50,243 nucleotides of DNA from Klebsormidium nitens. Lineage: Eukaryota; Streptophyta; Klebsormidiophyceae; Klebsormidiales; Klebsormidiaceae. The stretch spans positions 1 through 50,243 of the forward strand of contig DF237571.1 in the NCBI GenBank assembly GCA_000708835.1, given 5' to 3'. Shown here piece by piece: positions 39,901-49,754 of this stretch. A program made the position numbers and the translations under genes. Position 1 is the stretch's first letter. Every line of letters starts with the position of its first letter. A model generated the notes under the pieces. The model saw only the letters and a list, made by a program, of their open reading frames with translations. It had not been told where the DNA came from and did not search any database.

Positions 39901-40462
39901 CCCTGTTCTTCAGATTCGACGTTCACTATTCTGCCCCAGCGCCGAAGCATTCTTGTGGCTTCTCCGACTCCCGAGTCTGGCAGGCGCCCTTTTTGTCAAG
40001 CAAAGGGATTCTTCTGATGTGCTACCTAGTAGAGAACGGCAGCCCTAGTCCGAACTCTCTCTTCTCAAAAAGTCAACTGCATTAAGAGACATCCATCTGC
40101 TCTGAGGGGGGTCCGCCTAAGCCTGCGAGCTTGTGTGCGCGGTGCAGGTGACGGCGTCCACGGCGGTGCTGATGATCCTGTTCAGCAGCTCCGCCATCGC
40201 GCTGTCGCTGTCGTTCCAGGGCCTGCTCAGCCACAGCTACGCGCTCGTGTTCGCGCCCGTCTGCTTCGCGGCGTCCCTCGTCGGCGTGACGCTTATTGGC
40301 CGGGTTGTGCGGCAGTCGGGGCGGGCGTCCATCATCGTCATTATCCTGACGGTCGTCATTACGGCCGGCACGGTTGTGACGGGAGTCTTTGGAGGCATCA
40401 GGTCGTACGAACAGATCGTGAACGGCGGAGACATCGGCTTCCACCCCATCTGCACCAGGTGA
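36910..40462 (+). CDS. TauE/SafE-type membrane transporter, 5 exons found, 5' end missing
   Basis: Exons: 36910-37018, 37628-37874, 38590-39252, 39561-39697, 40148-40462. Phases agree and give about 490 residues from the first partial codon. Signatures of the sulfite-exporter TauE/SafE family are GLLANAAGVGGGPFYIPLFN with NVLLGFNLKVSAALSH in the first half and AGMTAGLLGIGGALLFNPWL with HPQVTASTAVLMILFSS in the second, the inverted two-half architecture. Several hydrophobic helices are visible (TGAALVLAFV, TILLVLLLAFVI, IVVLWLLFLYSQQ, IIVIILTVVITAGTVV). A long hydrophilic central loop (about residues 150-265) is Lys/Ala/Asp-rich. The C-terminus GFHPICTR resembles plant members. The substrate is unknown; bacterial relatives export sulfonates or sulfite. 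The first exon begins with one base of a split codon, so a start exon with the N-terminal signal lies upstream and was not found. Confidence 0.85.
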
Positions 40463-41648
40463 CAAGTCGAAGCTGGCATAGCAACTTAAAGACAGCAGCG
40501 GCATGTGGCTCATGTGTCCTTGCTGAAGAGACGACACGTCTGGTTTTGTTTCTAGAAAGGCGCCTGAAGTAGTCCCCTAAAACTGCGGGATTGCGCCAAG
40601 CCGATTAAGGAGTCTTCTGCTGTATTCTAAAGCTTGCCAGCACAGTCGGTTTGGCAAACGGTGATCTGTCATCCAACTTATGAACGTAATTTTACCAATA
40701 TTCTGCACCTTAAGTCTCATCTTGGTTGTCAATGCTGTGTGTGTGCATGTGCATATCATGGATGGAAAGCATATACACAGCATATAGTTCGGAAACTGCT
40801 CAAGCAGCTCCCGTCCCAGACTGCGTCAAGCTGCGAAAATGCAAAATGGTGACGAACGAGCCTGGTGAATCTGAACGACTGCACACACCTTCATCACATG
40901 CTTGCATGTGCAACTTGAGTAACATGCATTTGCATGTTCATGCAACCACAATGTATTCTTCAAACAGTTATTTAGGGCATATCAATCTGTTCGACCGTGC
41001 CTAGCAGCTGCTTAGATAGCCATAGCCGACCATTTTAGTACGTCCACCGTGAGCTCTCTCATCTAGACATATCCAGCTTGCAAGGGCTGCGCACATATAC
41101 ACTTAAACTAGCGCCGCCACTGTAACAGGTGCGCATGTGCCATATGGCACATGCGCACCGGCCTGTTACAGTGGCGGCGCTAGTTTAAGTTGACGTATAG
41201 ATCTCGATCGAGACCTTAGATTTTGGAGATGTGCAGTGTGTAATTCCACTCATGTCCAATATTTCCTGGCATAGGCGTATAAGCTGACGCGTAGATAAAG
41301 TCTTGAAACGACGTATGTCACACAGAATTGATTGAACCCGCATGCTTTGCACATGTTCGCGAGAAAAGCTGTCATGCAGCATAGAAGGACAGCTGACAGC
41401 TGAGGTCAGCACGTTGGGAGTAGTACAACTGACTTGGATTGCAAGCGGAAAGGAGCTGTACTATACACAATTGGTGACCAGGTTACAATAGAAATCTCAA
41501 TTCAATAAATATGCACGGACTTGAAGCATTGAATGGATGTACATAGTTAGCAGCTCTCTGATCGGACTCTTTTTTGACATACGGAATCTACGCTAGCTGT
41601 TGCAATTCTGACGTACATCCAGTTACAGTGCTTGAGCATATCCATGCG
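40463..41648. other. Convergent intergenic region containing a 90-bp palindrome
   Basis: This gap lies between the stops of the TauE/SafE gene (+) and the HAD gene (-). It is AT-rich with scattered ATGCAT and ATATAT words and no credible coding frame. Its notable content is the palindrome at 41101-41190, listed separately. Confidence 0.5.
41101..41190. repeat. 90-bp near-perfect palindrome (hairpin-forming)
   Basis: The left arm starts acttaaactagcgccgccac and continues through tgtaacagg and tgcgcatgtgcca. The right arm is its reverse complement through gtttaagt. The only difference is a three-base insertion in the right arm (ccg after gcgca, at about 41158-41161). The two arms meet at a catatg centre with no spacer. 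Transcribed from either strand, it would fold into a hairpin of about 43 base pairs with one small bulge. No target-site duplication is obvious at the flanks. Confidence 0.95.
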
Positions 41649-42834
41649 TCAAATCAAAACCTCAAGCAAACCTCTTTGATGTATCCATTGACGTGCTTCA
41701 TCCAGGTTCTTCACTACATGGCCCTTGGCTGCAACACACATCTTCGCATCTGGACTAGAGAAGCGATCAATCAGCAAAGCGTTCCAACCAGCGTTCTCTG
41801 CAGCTTGGTAGTCCTTGCGAAAGCTGTCGCCTATGTGCAGTATGGAGCTTGGATCCGGAGCCCCTGCTGCCTGCCGAGCAACCTCAAAGATGCGGGGGTC
41901 CGGCTTCTCGATGCCAATCAGACCGGAATAGACTTGAAAGTCAAGCTCCGAGCCCTGTACAAATGCAGAAAGAGGGAGCCGTCATTGGGCATTTTGCTGC
42001 AGGCACGCATGGCACGGCAAGTGAACTGCCTCCCCTTCCGCCAGAGTGGCCCTACAAGTCTCATCAACTACTCCATACTCAAAATGCCCCTTGGCTGTCG
42101 CTGTACATCACATTGTCCAGTTCAAGACGCCAGCGACCAGTTTCTTGAGCATCTGAGGGCCCCACCTCCACGATGCCCAGTGCGGGCATGATCTGGTCGC
42201 GGTAGCGCGCGGCGGCATTGCTGAGGCTGCCCGTCTTGAACCCTTGAGCGCGCGCCCAACGCAGGAACGGCACCACGTCGTCAAACACCTCGTAAGGGGC
42301 CCTGGAGCCAAAGATGGAGTAGATGCGCTCAAAGATGGCTTCTCCCGTCTCCTTGTTGTAGAAGTAGCCCGCTTCTTCAAACGAGCGCTGCACCACCAGG
42401 CGCCACCAGTCCTTGTTGTTCATGCCCGCGTGCATCCCAAAGCACGGGTACTGCTTGCTCACCTGCTCGTACCCGACCTTAAAGCCCTGCAGCACCCTGC
42501 AAGCACAGGAGCCAATGAGCGCAAGGTTACATATGTAGTGATCTGCGGGTCAAAGCAGAAGGAATGGAGAGCCTTCGGTGCAGATTTCTGCAAGCGCGGG
42601 GTATAGTCTTGGAATTGACCAGCAGAGCGATGAGGCCGTCGTAGCAGTCTTCAGAAGCAGCATCACCAAGCTGCACCTGAAGCGCCAACTCAGGGGGCAG
42701 CCTCACTTGTCATAGTCGGGACAGGTTTGCCCTGCCCGCTTCGCGGCCATGCAATAGTAGTCCCCAATGTGCCCCACGTAGCGCATCAGTGTCCCTGTGA
42801 TGTCCACCGTGATACACCGCAGCCGGGCCGCCAT
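41649..42834 (-). CDS. HAD-like hydrolase, HDHD3-like, 3 exons
   Basis: Exons in transcript order: 42834-42707, 42496-42166, 41954-41649. Phases agree and give 254 residues, the usual size for HDHD3-type proteins (about 250). HAD motifs are present in order: motif I DITGTLMRY near residue 9, motif II TGSLSNAAARY, motif III Lys in GIEKPDPRIF, and motif IV LHIGDSFRKDYQAAENAGW. The cap region includes KQYPCFGMHAGMNNKDWW and FERIYSIFGSRAPYEVF, as in plant homologues. In motif I the second Asp of the classic DxD is replaced by Thr (D-x-T), as in P-type ATPases. Nucleophilic Asp is kept, but acid/base catalysis of a normal phosphatase may be altered. The substrate is unknown. ATG 42834 lies just before motif I and leaves no room for a transit peptide, suggesting a cytosolic enzyme. 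Confidence 0.9.
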
Positions 42835-43290
42835 GGTCCTGCGCCACACCAGCCCTAGCAGCGTGGCCTCAGGGATTTGCAGACGTGCCTTCTAGATGAA
42901 AAGGACGACATATGCTGCCCACGTCCGCATTTTCAACGAAGCAGGTCGGAAAGCACATTCATTGTTGCACTGGCGATCAGAATGCAGATAAGGAGACGCG
43001 ATAGGGACGCGCCACTGCCAATCAATGCCCTGCCCACTGGCCCTGGTCTGCTGCTCAGGAGTCATGGTACGAACATAAAGCCTGCAGGCCGAGCCGCGGC
43101 TTGACTGGCTCGTCCGGCCCATGTGCGCCCATGTGCGCCATGGCTGCTGATCTGCACTTCGCAGCGGCAAGGCGGGCCTGCCCAGTCACGGTGCACTGTG
43201 CAGTGTGCAGGCAGCAGCAGCACCAGCCGCGCAGAAGTTGCATCATGCACATTGCTGAGTGTACCGTAGTGTCCTAATATGTACCTAGTA

Positions 43291-43601
43291 CCGTAGTGGA
43301 AAGGTATGAATCCGAATGGTCGAAAATGGCAATCATTTCATTGAATACGACCTCTTTTGCCGATTTATTAGACGAATGCGACCCTGAATCCGAATGTGCT
43401 CGGAACTGCTCCCCGACCACATTTTTGCCCCACATCTGCCGCATATGGACTGCCCGGCTAGTACTTTCAGAATCCGACGGCATTTGAGCGATTATTAAAT
43501 GAATCCGAAAAATCACTTTCCGAACGAAAAAGAGGTATTATGTAGCAATCCGAATGGTAAATGATTATTTATTTATTCGGATTCATACCTTTCCACCACG
43601 G
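43291..43601. mobile_element. Non-autonomous inverted-repeat element (MITE-like), 311 bp, TA flanks
   Basis: The terminal inverted repeats are 27 bp: ccgtagtggaaaggtatgaa plus tccgaat at 43291-43317, and its reverse complement at 43575-43601, with a single mismatch (A versus G at the fifth base). TA stands outside both ends (43289-43290 and 43602-43603), consistent with a TA target-site duplication. Tccgaatggt occurs again inside near the right end, and tccgaa words recur internally. The interior has no transposase. A partial copy of the terminus (accgtagtg) stands just outside at about 43263-43271. Assignment to a mariner/Stowaway-like class is inferred from size, inverted repeats and TA flank only. 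Confidence 0.9.
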
Positions 43602-43693
43602 TATGTACTTACCAGTGATCGTGGCGAAATTGCTTTCTGAAATGCGCATACACTAATTGCTGGTGCGCAAATTCACCCTAATTGGCGAAATTG

Positions 43694-43768
43694 GGGGCGC
43701 GCCCGCGGCTTTGGCCGCGCGGCCGCGAGCGCGCGGCACCTACGCTCGCGCGGCCGCCGCGCCCCGCT
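43694..43768. repeat. GC-rich self-complementary block
   Basis: A 75-bp stretch is almost purely G and C within an AT-rich gap. It contains the palindrome gcgcggccgcg more than once, and arms such as gcggccgcgagcg and cgctcgcgcggccgc that are largely reverse complements. It can form a strong stem. It is also very dense in CpG. Confidence 0.8.
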
Positions 43769-43865
43769 GAGTGCTAAGTGATCGCGGGTAAAGGATCGAT
43801 GCAACGGAGTCACGGTGGTAATGGTTTGGTTTACAGAGCGCAAAACGAGTACTCAGTAGTCGAGG

Positions 43866-43950
43866 CGTGCCGCAGCCCGGAATTGAACCCGCGATCTGCC
43901 GAGGCCGACGTTCGCGAAGGTCCTCGGTCTTTCCACTAGTCCATTCCCTC
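43866..43950 (-). repeat. tRNA-derived sequence with A and B boxes (SINE-like or tRNA pseudogene)
   Basis: On the minus strand, TGGACTAGTGG (43943-43933) fits the RNA polymerase III A box, and GGTTCAATTCC (43889-43879) fits the B box 43 bp downstream, the spacing of a tRNA gene. Between them lies a paired GACCGAGGACC/GGCCTCGGC region like a long variable arm. I could not pair the seven bases before the A box with those after the T arm, and the T stem has mismatches. It is therefore not a functional tRNA by eye but a tRNA pseudogene or the head of a SINE. No poly-A or simple-repeat tail was recognised. Confidence 0.7.
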
Positions 43951-44431
43951 CAGGTTATGAAGGGGCCTTCTTAATTTTTATATACTGGGTTTTGAGACTG
44001 AATATGATGTGAGCAGTCTAGCCACTGTCAGTATTGTGGCCAGTCTCAGAAAGCTGCGGCGCTCAGCTTTCAGGGAGGAGGAGGCATCTTTCTCAGAAAA
44101 GCACCACCAGTCTTTTGTGAGAGCTTTCAGCTGAAAGCACTTGTTTGTGGTGTCTGAAGTCTTGGTCTGGAAGAATTACTCAGAAAGGGCAAGTTCTTTC
44201 GACAGGAGAGCTGGCTACATTGAATATGCAAGAATGTTCCTGATTCAGGTTAGCAAGGCCCTAGAATGCAAGGGTAGGCTCCAACAGGACCACTTGGCAG
44301 TAGGTATCAGCTGCAGCAGGGAAGTGCCTCGTAATAGCAATTAAGATCTCATGGTGGCACCTTCCAATATCCCATTACGAGCCTGCATAAAAACACCAGT
44401 GATAAAAGCTTCTTGAAGCAGTTATATAAAT

Positions 44432-47400
44432 ATGTTGCGTTTAAGTTCTGAGGTTGACGCAAGGTCTCAGGAAGTAGAATTTCGTTTAGTTGCAGCTGAT
44501 TCATCATTTCATACATGGAAGTTCACAGAACCCTTGACATCAGCTAAAGGTGACATCGAGGCTGCCCTTGGCCGGCCGGTAGTGACTGAAGTGGTGCTTT
44601 TAACGGCGCCTGCCACATTGACTCCACTGCAGGCCTACATGTATTTTGCTCAGATCAAAGACAGGTCTGGTGGAAAGCAGTATCAGTATCAGAAGTATTA
44701 TGGCAGCGCCGAGAGGTTCTTGCAATGCTCAAACCTAAGGTTTGAGACGCAGCATTCCCTTGGGAAGCTGCGGGCGATGCTAACCAAAGCTCGGAATGAA
44801 AGGACAGGCAAAGGGAAACTTGCAATGGCTGTTAAAATCCTTCGAGCGGAAGTGGTTGAAATTGAACCCAATCCACATTGGCAGATCTTAAGGTGAGGAC
44901 ATATGGTATGAGTGCTCACGATTGTCTTCGTAGAAAGGGCCAGTATCGCCATTTTGCTCTCTGTTTTCCCGCTGCCCATGTGCCCACCTAAGATATGGTC
45001 AGGCCTTTTTGGTCCTGTGCAATGCGAAAGAGGCAATCAGATGAGCGGCGACACTAGCGTCTGAGGTCAGCAGTGCAGGGGTTTAGATGCACTTCTCACC
45101 GACGTGCTTTTTTGGAGTGTCCGTACGGCCCCGACAGCAGCTCCACCCCCTGATGATCCTTGCAATCACATCACCCAATGAATCTGATCAACTCCAGGGG
45201 CAAGTGTTGCTTACAGGAACTAATAACTACTTTGATAGTCTCAGCGAGAGTCCTTCAGACCCGTGCTGTCCCTTTGATTGACTCTGTGGCAGTTCGATCT
45301 GGAGGCCTGTTGTTTGTGAGGCCTTTGGCAGCAGAGCCTGGAATGAGCCAGTATTGTAATCTGCTAGCCTCACCTCACAGCTCATGTTGATGTTGTATCA
45401 GGAACGACGACGCTGGAGTCGAACGTGCTGAAAGGAGTGGCGGAGTCTTCAATGAAGGTGCACATCAAGAGGTGAGCCCATGGTAGAAGCTATGCTTGTA
45501 AGAAGACTTACTATTCAGCCACAACCGCAGAGCATTCTTTTAAGCCCTCCCTTGCATATCTTCTGGTGTTGTCATTGTTGTCCTCAGGGGAAGCGGCTTC
45601 ACTGCCGTGGAGGTGACGAATTGGCTGCACGCTTGCAGCTTTCAGGGACTTGAAAATTCTTAGCTGTTGATCCGTTCGTTCACACCGGCCTGCTGACCTC
45701 TTGGTTTTATCCTTCCTGTTCTGCTCGAGTCTCTGAGGTTGGCAACACCTAAATGTAGCCAAATAACTGACCATATACATGTGCTGAACGCGCGCAGGAA
45801 GGTGGTTCCTATCGTGGAGCATCAGAGGTTCCAAGAGATACTTCTCAGTCCGACGCGGCCAAGGTGATACGCTTAACTTTCTAACTTTTTTTGACATTCC
45901 ACTTGTTTGCTAACGATAAAGAATCACATCAGAGCTATTTGCCAACTCCGAAGCTGCCCCGGACATGATTCATAACTTCAGATCAGTATCTCCGATGATT
46001 TAAGTGCGGGGTTCGTTTGAAGCATGAGGTACTACTTCTGGAGCAACTTCGTAAAAGTTCGTACATGAGTTACTTCTATTACTGCTTGGGCTCATCGGGT
46101 TACAGCGCTTTTGTGGAAACAAGCATGGTCAACTTTTCTGAGCAACATTGTGACGGCGTACTCAGGTCTTGCTGGCAAGTTGTACAAGATGGTAATTGCC
46201 CTGCGTTCAGGTATCAGGACCGCAGCTCGAGAGCTCCGCTGCGGAGGCTCTGCTCGGACTTGGAGCGGGCGCCGTCCATTGCGAGCTGTCGGAGCATGCG
46301 TGCAGGGGCAGGGAGAGCCAGCCATTTCCTTTGCAGTCGCAGCAAGCGCAGGTAAGATCTGATACTTATGCTTGGAAATGGCGCTTCGATTCGTTTTAAC
46401 CAGCATCTCTGTATCGAGCCGCGTCATTTCACGCTCCTCTACAAGGACTCTTCGCATCCTGCTCTGTGAGCGTTCCAATGTATATCGCCGCAAAAATGGC
46501 ACCGTCCGTGGTACTACGTCGGATGAAAGAGTTTGGATATCTGGCCACGTGGTCATCGAGAGTGGTGTACACGTGGAACATTAGATCCGCTACGCTTTTG
46601 CTTCCGCTATCGCTTTCGTTTCCACGCTTTGCTTCCGGTTCCGCTTCCATTTTGGTGTATGCTTTTGCTTCCGCTTTCGTATCCGCGTTGGTGTCGTTCC
46701 GCTTTCTGCTTCCGCTTCCCTTCCGCTTCCGCTTCGCTTTCGCTTTGGCTGGGGCTGCTGCTGCCGCTCCTGCTTCCGCTTCCGCTTCCCCTACCAAGTT
46801 GGGAATCGTTTTGCTTTGGCTCCGTTCCGCTTCCGCTTTCCGCTTCCGCCTCCTCTTCCGTTCTTTCCGGACTTTGCTTCCGCTTCGGCTTCCATTTCGC
46901 TTCGCTTTGCTGAGGCCGCTTCCGCTTCCGTGTCATTTCCGATTTCTTTTCCGCTCTTACCTCCGGTTCTGCTTCGCCTTTGGAACGAGTCCGCTTCGGT
47001 TCCGGTTCCGCTGTCGCTTCCGTTTCCGCTGTCATCCGTCCCGGTTCGCTTTTGCTTCCATTTTGAGTATCGGTCAAGTGCTGAAGGCATCTCGTGTTCT
47101 AAGTTCTGTGATCTCAAGCTTCCAAGGGAGTTGCTTGTGAGTTCGAATTCGCAACCATATTTGAACGCCCGGTTCCGAAACTAACATTGTCGGTTGAGTT
47201 AGATCGAGAAACACCGCTCCTGATTCGTCCAACTCGCCCTGAATGCTTCGCTCATTTTACTGAGATAGAAATGCTACTAGGTCCATGTAAGACAACGACG
47301 CAGTCTTGTCGTAAGGGCAGAAATGCTCGCCAGCACAAACTTCTGCTGACCATTGAAAGGTGCACTGCTCCTTTGCAGGTTGAGGGGGCCAACCCGAGAA

Positions 47401-48338
47401 CGAAGACGGCAGACCACCTCGCCACAGGTCCTGATTCGGGGGCTAGTTGTGCTCCTCCGCCCGCTAAGCCGACTGTCCACCACCGAAATTTGGAAGAGCT
47501 TTTCTGCTTAACTACTACCGAGACTATAATCCTGGGCGGTATTCTTGGAGAGGGTCGTTATGGCACCGTCTATGAAGCGTCTCTGGCTGGTGATGACTGG
47601 CCAAATTGGCTTCGGAAACTGGCTCTAGTTGTCAAGGTTCCAAAATCAGAGTTTGTGGGAGGTTCGGCCGGTCAAACTGGTCGAGGTAGGCTCTTGGAAG
47701 AGTTCCTTCTAGGTTCGATTCGGCATCCATCACTTTCCGGCTGCCTCGCTTTCGTCAAGTCGCCCCCGTTTTGGGCACTCTTTGAACGATGTAATCGTGG
47801 TAGCTTGTGGCAAGCCATCCGAATGGCAAGTCAACAGGGAGTCGAGCAGCGCTTTCTTGATGTAGTAAGGACGAACGGGATTGCTCTGGTGGTACAACTG
47901 GCGGAGGGTGTAAGTTATCTTCACTCTAAGGGTTTGGTTCATTGTGACCTCCACGAAGGAAACATTCTGCTCCACGAGGCGGACGGGTCGGTCAGGCTTC
48001 GGATCTCGGACTTCGGCCTCTGTAGGAGAGTGTCAGATGAGCGTTGCTCGAAGCAGATACGCACTTTAGAAAGGGATCACTTCAGAAGACGCAATCCGCA
48101 CGTTGCTCCAGAGCTTTTGAACGGCGAGGTATTCACCGAGGCCACAGACATGTGGGCGGTCGGCTACTTAGTGCAGAGGATTTTGGGGCTTGATAGGCAA
48201 ACGAACGCGCCCCTTTTTGGCGAGAACAAAGTACAGATTCCGGACCATGTTGCGCGAGTAATTATGAGATGTTGTATTTCTTCCCGAAAGGACAGGCCCT
48301 CGGCCAAGAAGCTTTTGGAAGCTTTTCAAAACTTATGA
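44432..48338 (+). CDS. Non-RD protein kinase with unrecognised N-terminal domain, 5 exons
   Basis: Exons: 44432-44892, 45402-45471, 45798-45863, 46211-46351, 47379-48338. Phases agree and give 565 residues. Residues 1-153 form a globular-looking, unrecognised domain (DIEAALGRPVVTEVVLLTAP, YQYQKYYGSAERFLQCSNLR). Residues 154-280 are a hydrophilic linker built from four small exons. The kinase begins near residue 295: Gly loop LGEGRYGTVYEA, VVK lysine, helix-C Glu in LLEEFLLGSIRHPS, catalytic loop VHCDLHEGNILL, DFG in ISDFGLCRR, HVAPELL, and a distal Arg in RKDRPSAKKLL. Cys replaces Arg in HRD, so it is a non-RD kinase, and the usual Lys after HRDL is His. It lies in a repeat-rich neighbourhood. 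ATG 44432 is preceded closely by tatataaat, so either transcription starts elsewhere or an upstream exon is missing. The three small exons rest on splice sites and phase. Confidence 0.7.
46590..47065. repeat. Degenerate hexamer array (CTTCCG-type), about 475 bp, intronic
   Basis: The plus strand is a long pyrimidine-rich run built from variants of cttccg, cttccgctt and ttccgcttcc, with interruptions. It lies wholly inside the intron 46352-47378 of the kinase gene. Because the period is a multiple of three it keeps several frames open on both strands, including a minus-strand frame rich in Glu, Ser, Lys, Ala and Gly. Those frames are by-products of the repeat. Confidence 0.9.
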
Positions 48339-49754
48339 TTATATTCTTATTGTTGATTTCGCTTTCAAGTTTCAGTCGATCACGTACATTCCTTTGTAAC
48401 CGTTTTGACCAGATTGCATATCGTAGTTAGCATAGGTCGATCATGTATGAATGTCTTCAATCTTCTGCATGCCCGATTCTGCCAAAGCGTAAATGATTAA
48501 TATTGTTGCCGCGGCGGCTGGATCTTTTGCATGCTACGATCTGTGCCCTTTAATTTTACCAACATATGCAGCGCCCTAAACGACCGTACTCTTTCAATCA
48601 TATATGATGTCAAGCCCATCTGATCGCGCGTGAGCCCGCGCGTGAGACGGACTCGTAATCGGAGTTGACTTGCATGATTGAATCGTAGCTGGCACGTAAA
48701 CTAGTCATGCATGACCTAAGATCCAATATGCTGGCCAGGTCCGTCCTTCGTTCGAAATATATGTCTAGCTTGTTGACCGGACATGATGCCACCGTCATGC
48801 GGCTCACTGGTATACGCTCCGAACAGATTCAAATCTTCGAAACCTTGTTGCAAGGGACGCACTCCGTAAATTGACGAGTACGTTTCGACGCGCAACTTAG
48901 ATGACGGTGTCCAAAGCAATTAATGCATACAATCACTCGGACATATATGGCCTTCAAAGCTTCGAAGCTACAGCCTGTACATAGTAATATGTGAATATGA
49001 CTACTTGTCTACATGTATGACTCCGGTTTGGTTGAAGCGTCATAGATTTTTGCGTGCACGTTTGTCCAAGCGCCGCGCATGGCATGATACTTGGACCAAT
49101 TCGAAGCATACTAGGCAGCATGTACGACTCGTAGAATTAGTTGACCATTTATATGCAACCAGCCATGGCATAAGTGGTCGGAGTGGCACGCGTAGAGCTT
49201 TCAGGCTAGATCAGGTGTGTCTACATGATCGTAAGACTCCGGGTGCATGCCATGCTGGTCAAGCTACGGTCGGCGCGCTTATCTTTGACCGAGCCCGGCC
49301 GCAAGAGATCTATTCACATATGCACACTTTGCACGCGACAACATGCTTCAGCCATGCTTATTCCACCGTCTAGTGCTAATGTGATTCACTTTTTCACATC
49401 CTTGAAAAGAGACTCCGAGTCTAATCAAACACGCTGATTTGTCCCAAGTACTAGCTAGCATAACTAGCCTGTTGCATCTAAGCATGCAAAGGGTTCAGCG
49501 CCAAAAGCTAGGATGAACGTTGTTGTCGTCCAGAATCTAGGGATTTTCTATGCGGTCGGAATGTTGTATGGAATCTATAAGTGACAGCAGTCGGAACGAA
49601 GATCCTCTACCTGGTTACGGACTGAAAGAACAACTTCCAAAGAAAGGGTCCCTAGAATAAACAATCGCAGTGTTTTGCAACGCCTAGAATAGATATGTTC
49701 GAGCACGCTTTCGGATCAGATCAAAAGGTAGTAATCTCTTGAGGAGCGAGAGCT
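48339..49754. other. Intergenic region between kinase gene and right-edge gene
   Basis: This is about 1.4 kb between two convergent stops. It is AT-rich with ATGCAT, ATATAT and CATG words, and has no recognisable exon, RNA gene or inverted-repeat end. It should contain the 3' untranslated regions of both flanking genes. Confidence 0.5.

Larger units (their letters stand above)
42835..44431. other. Repeat-rich intergenic region
   Basis: Between the divergent HAD gene (-) and kinase gene (+) lie a TA-flanked inverted-repeat element, a GC-rich self-complementary block and a tRNA-derived sequence, each listed separately. A 72-codon plus-strand frame ending at 44344 (with YIEYARMFLIQ) could be an upstream exon of the kinase gene, but I could not join it in phase. 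Confidence 0.5.

Noticed and set aside
46607-47077. Minus-strand frame encoding a Glu/Ser/Lys-rich polypeptide
   Set aside because: It is a by-product of the hexamer array in the kinase intron; all frames on both strands are open there.
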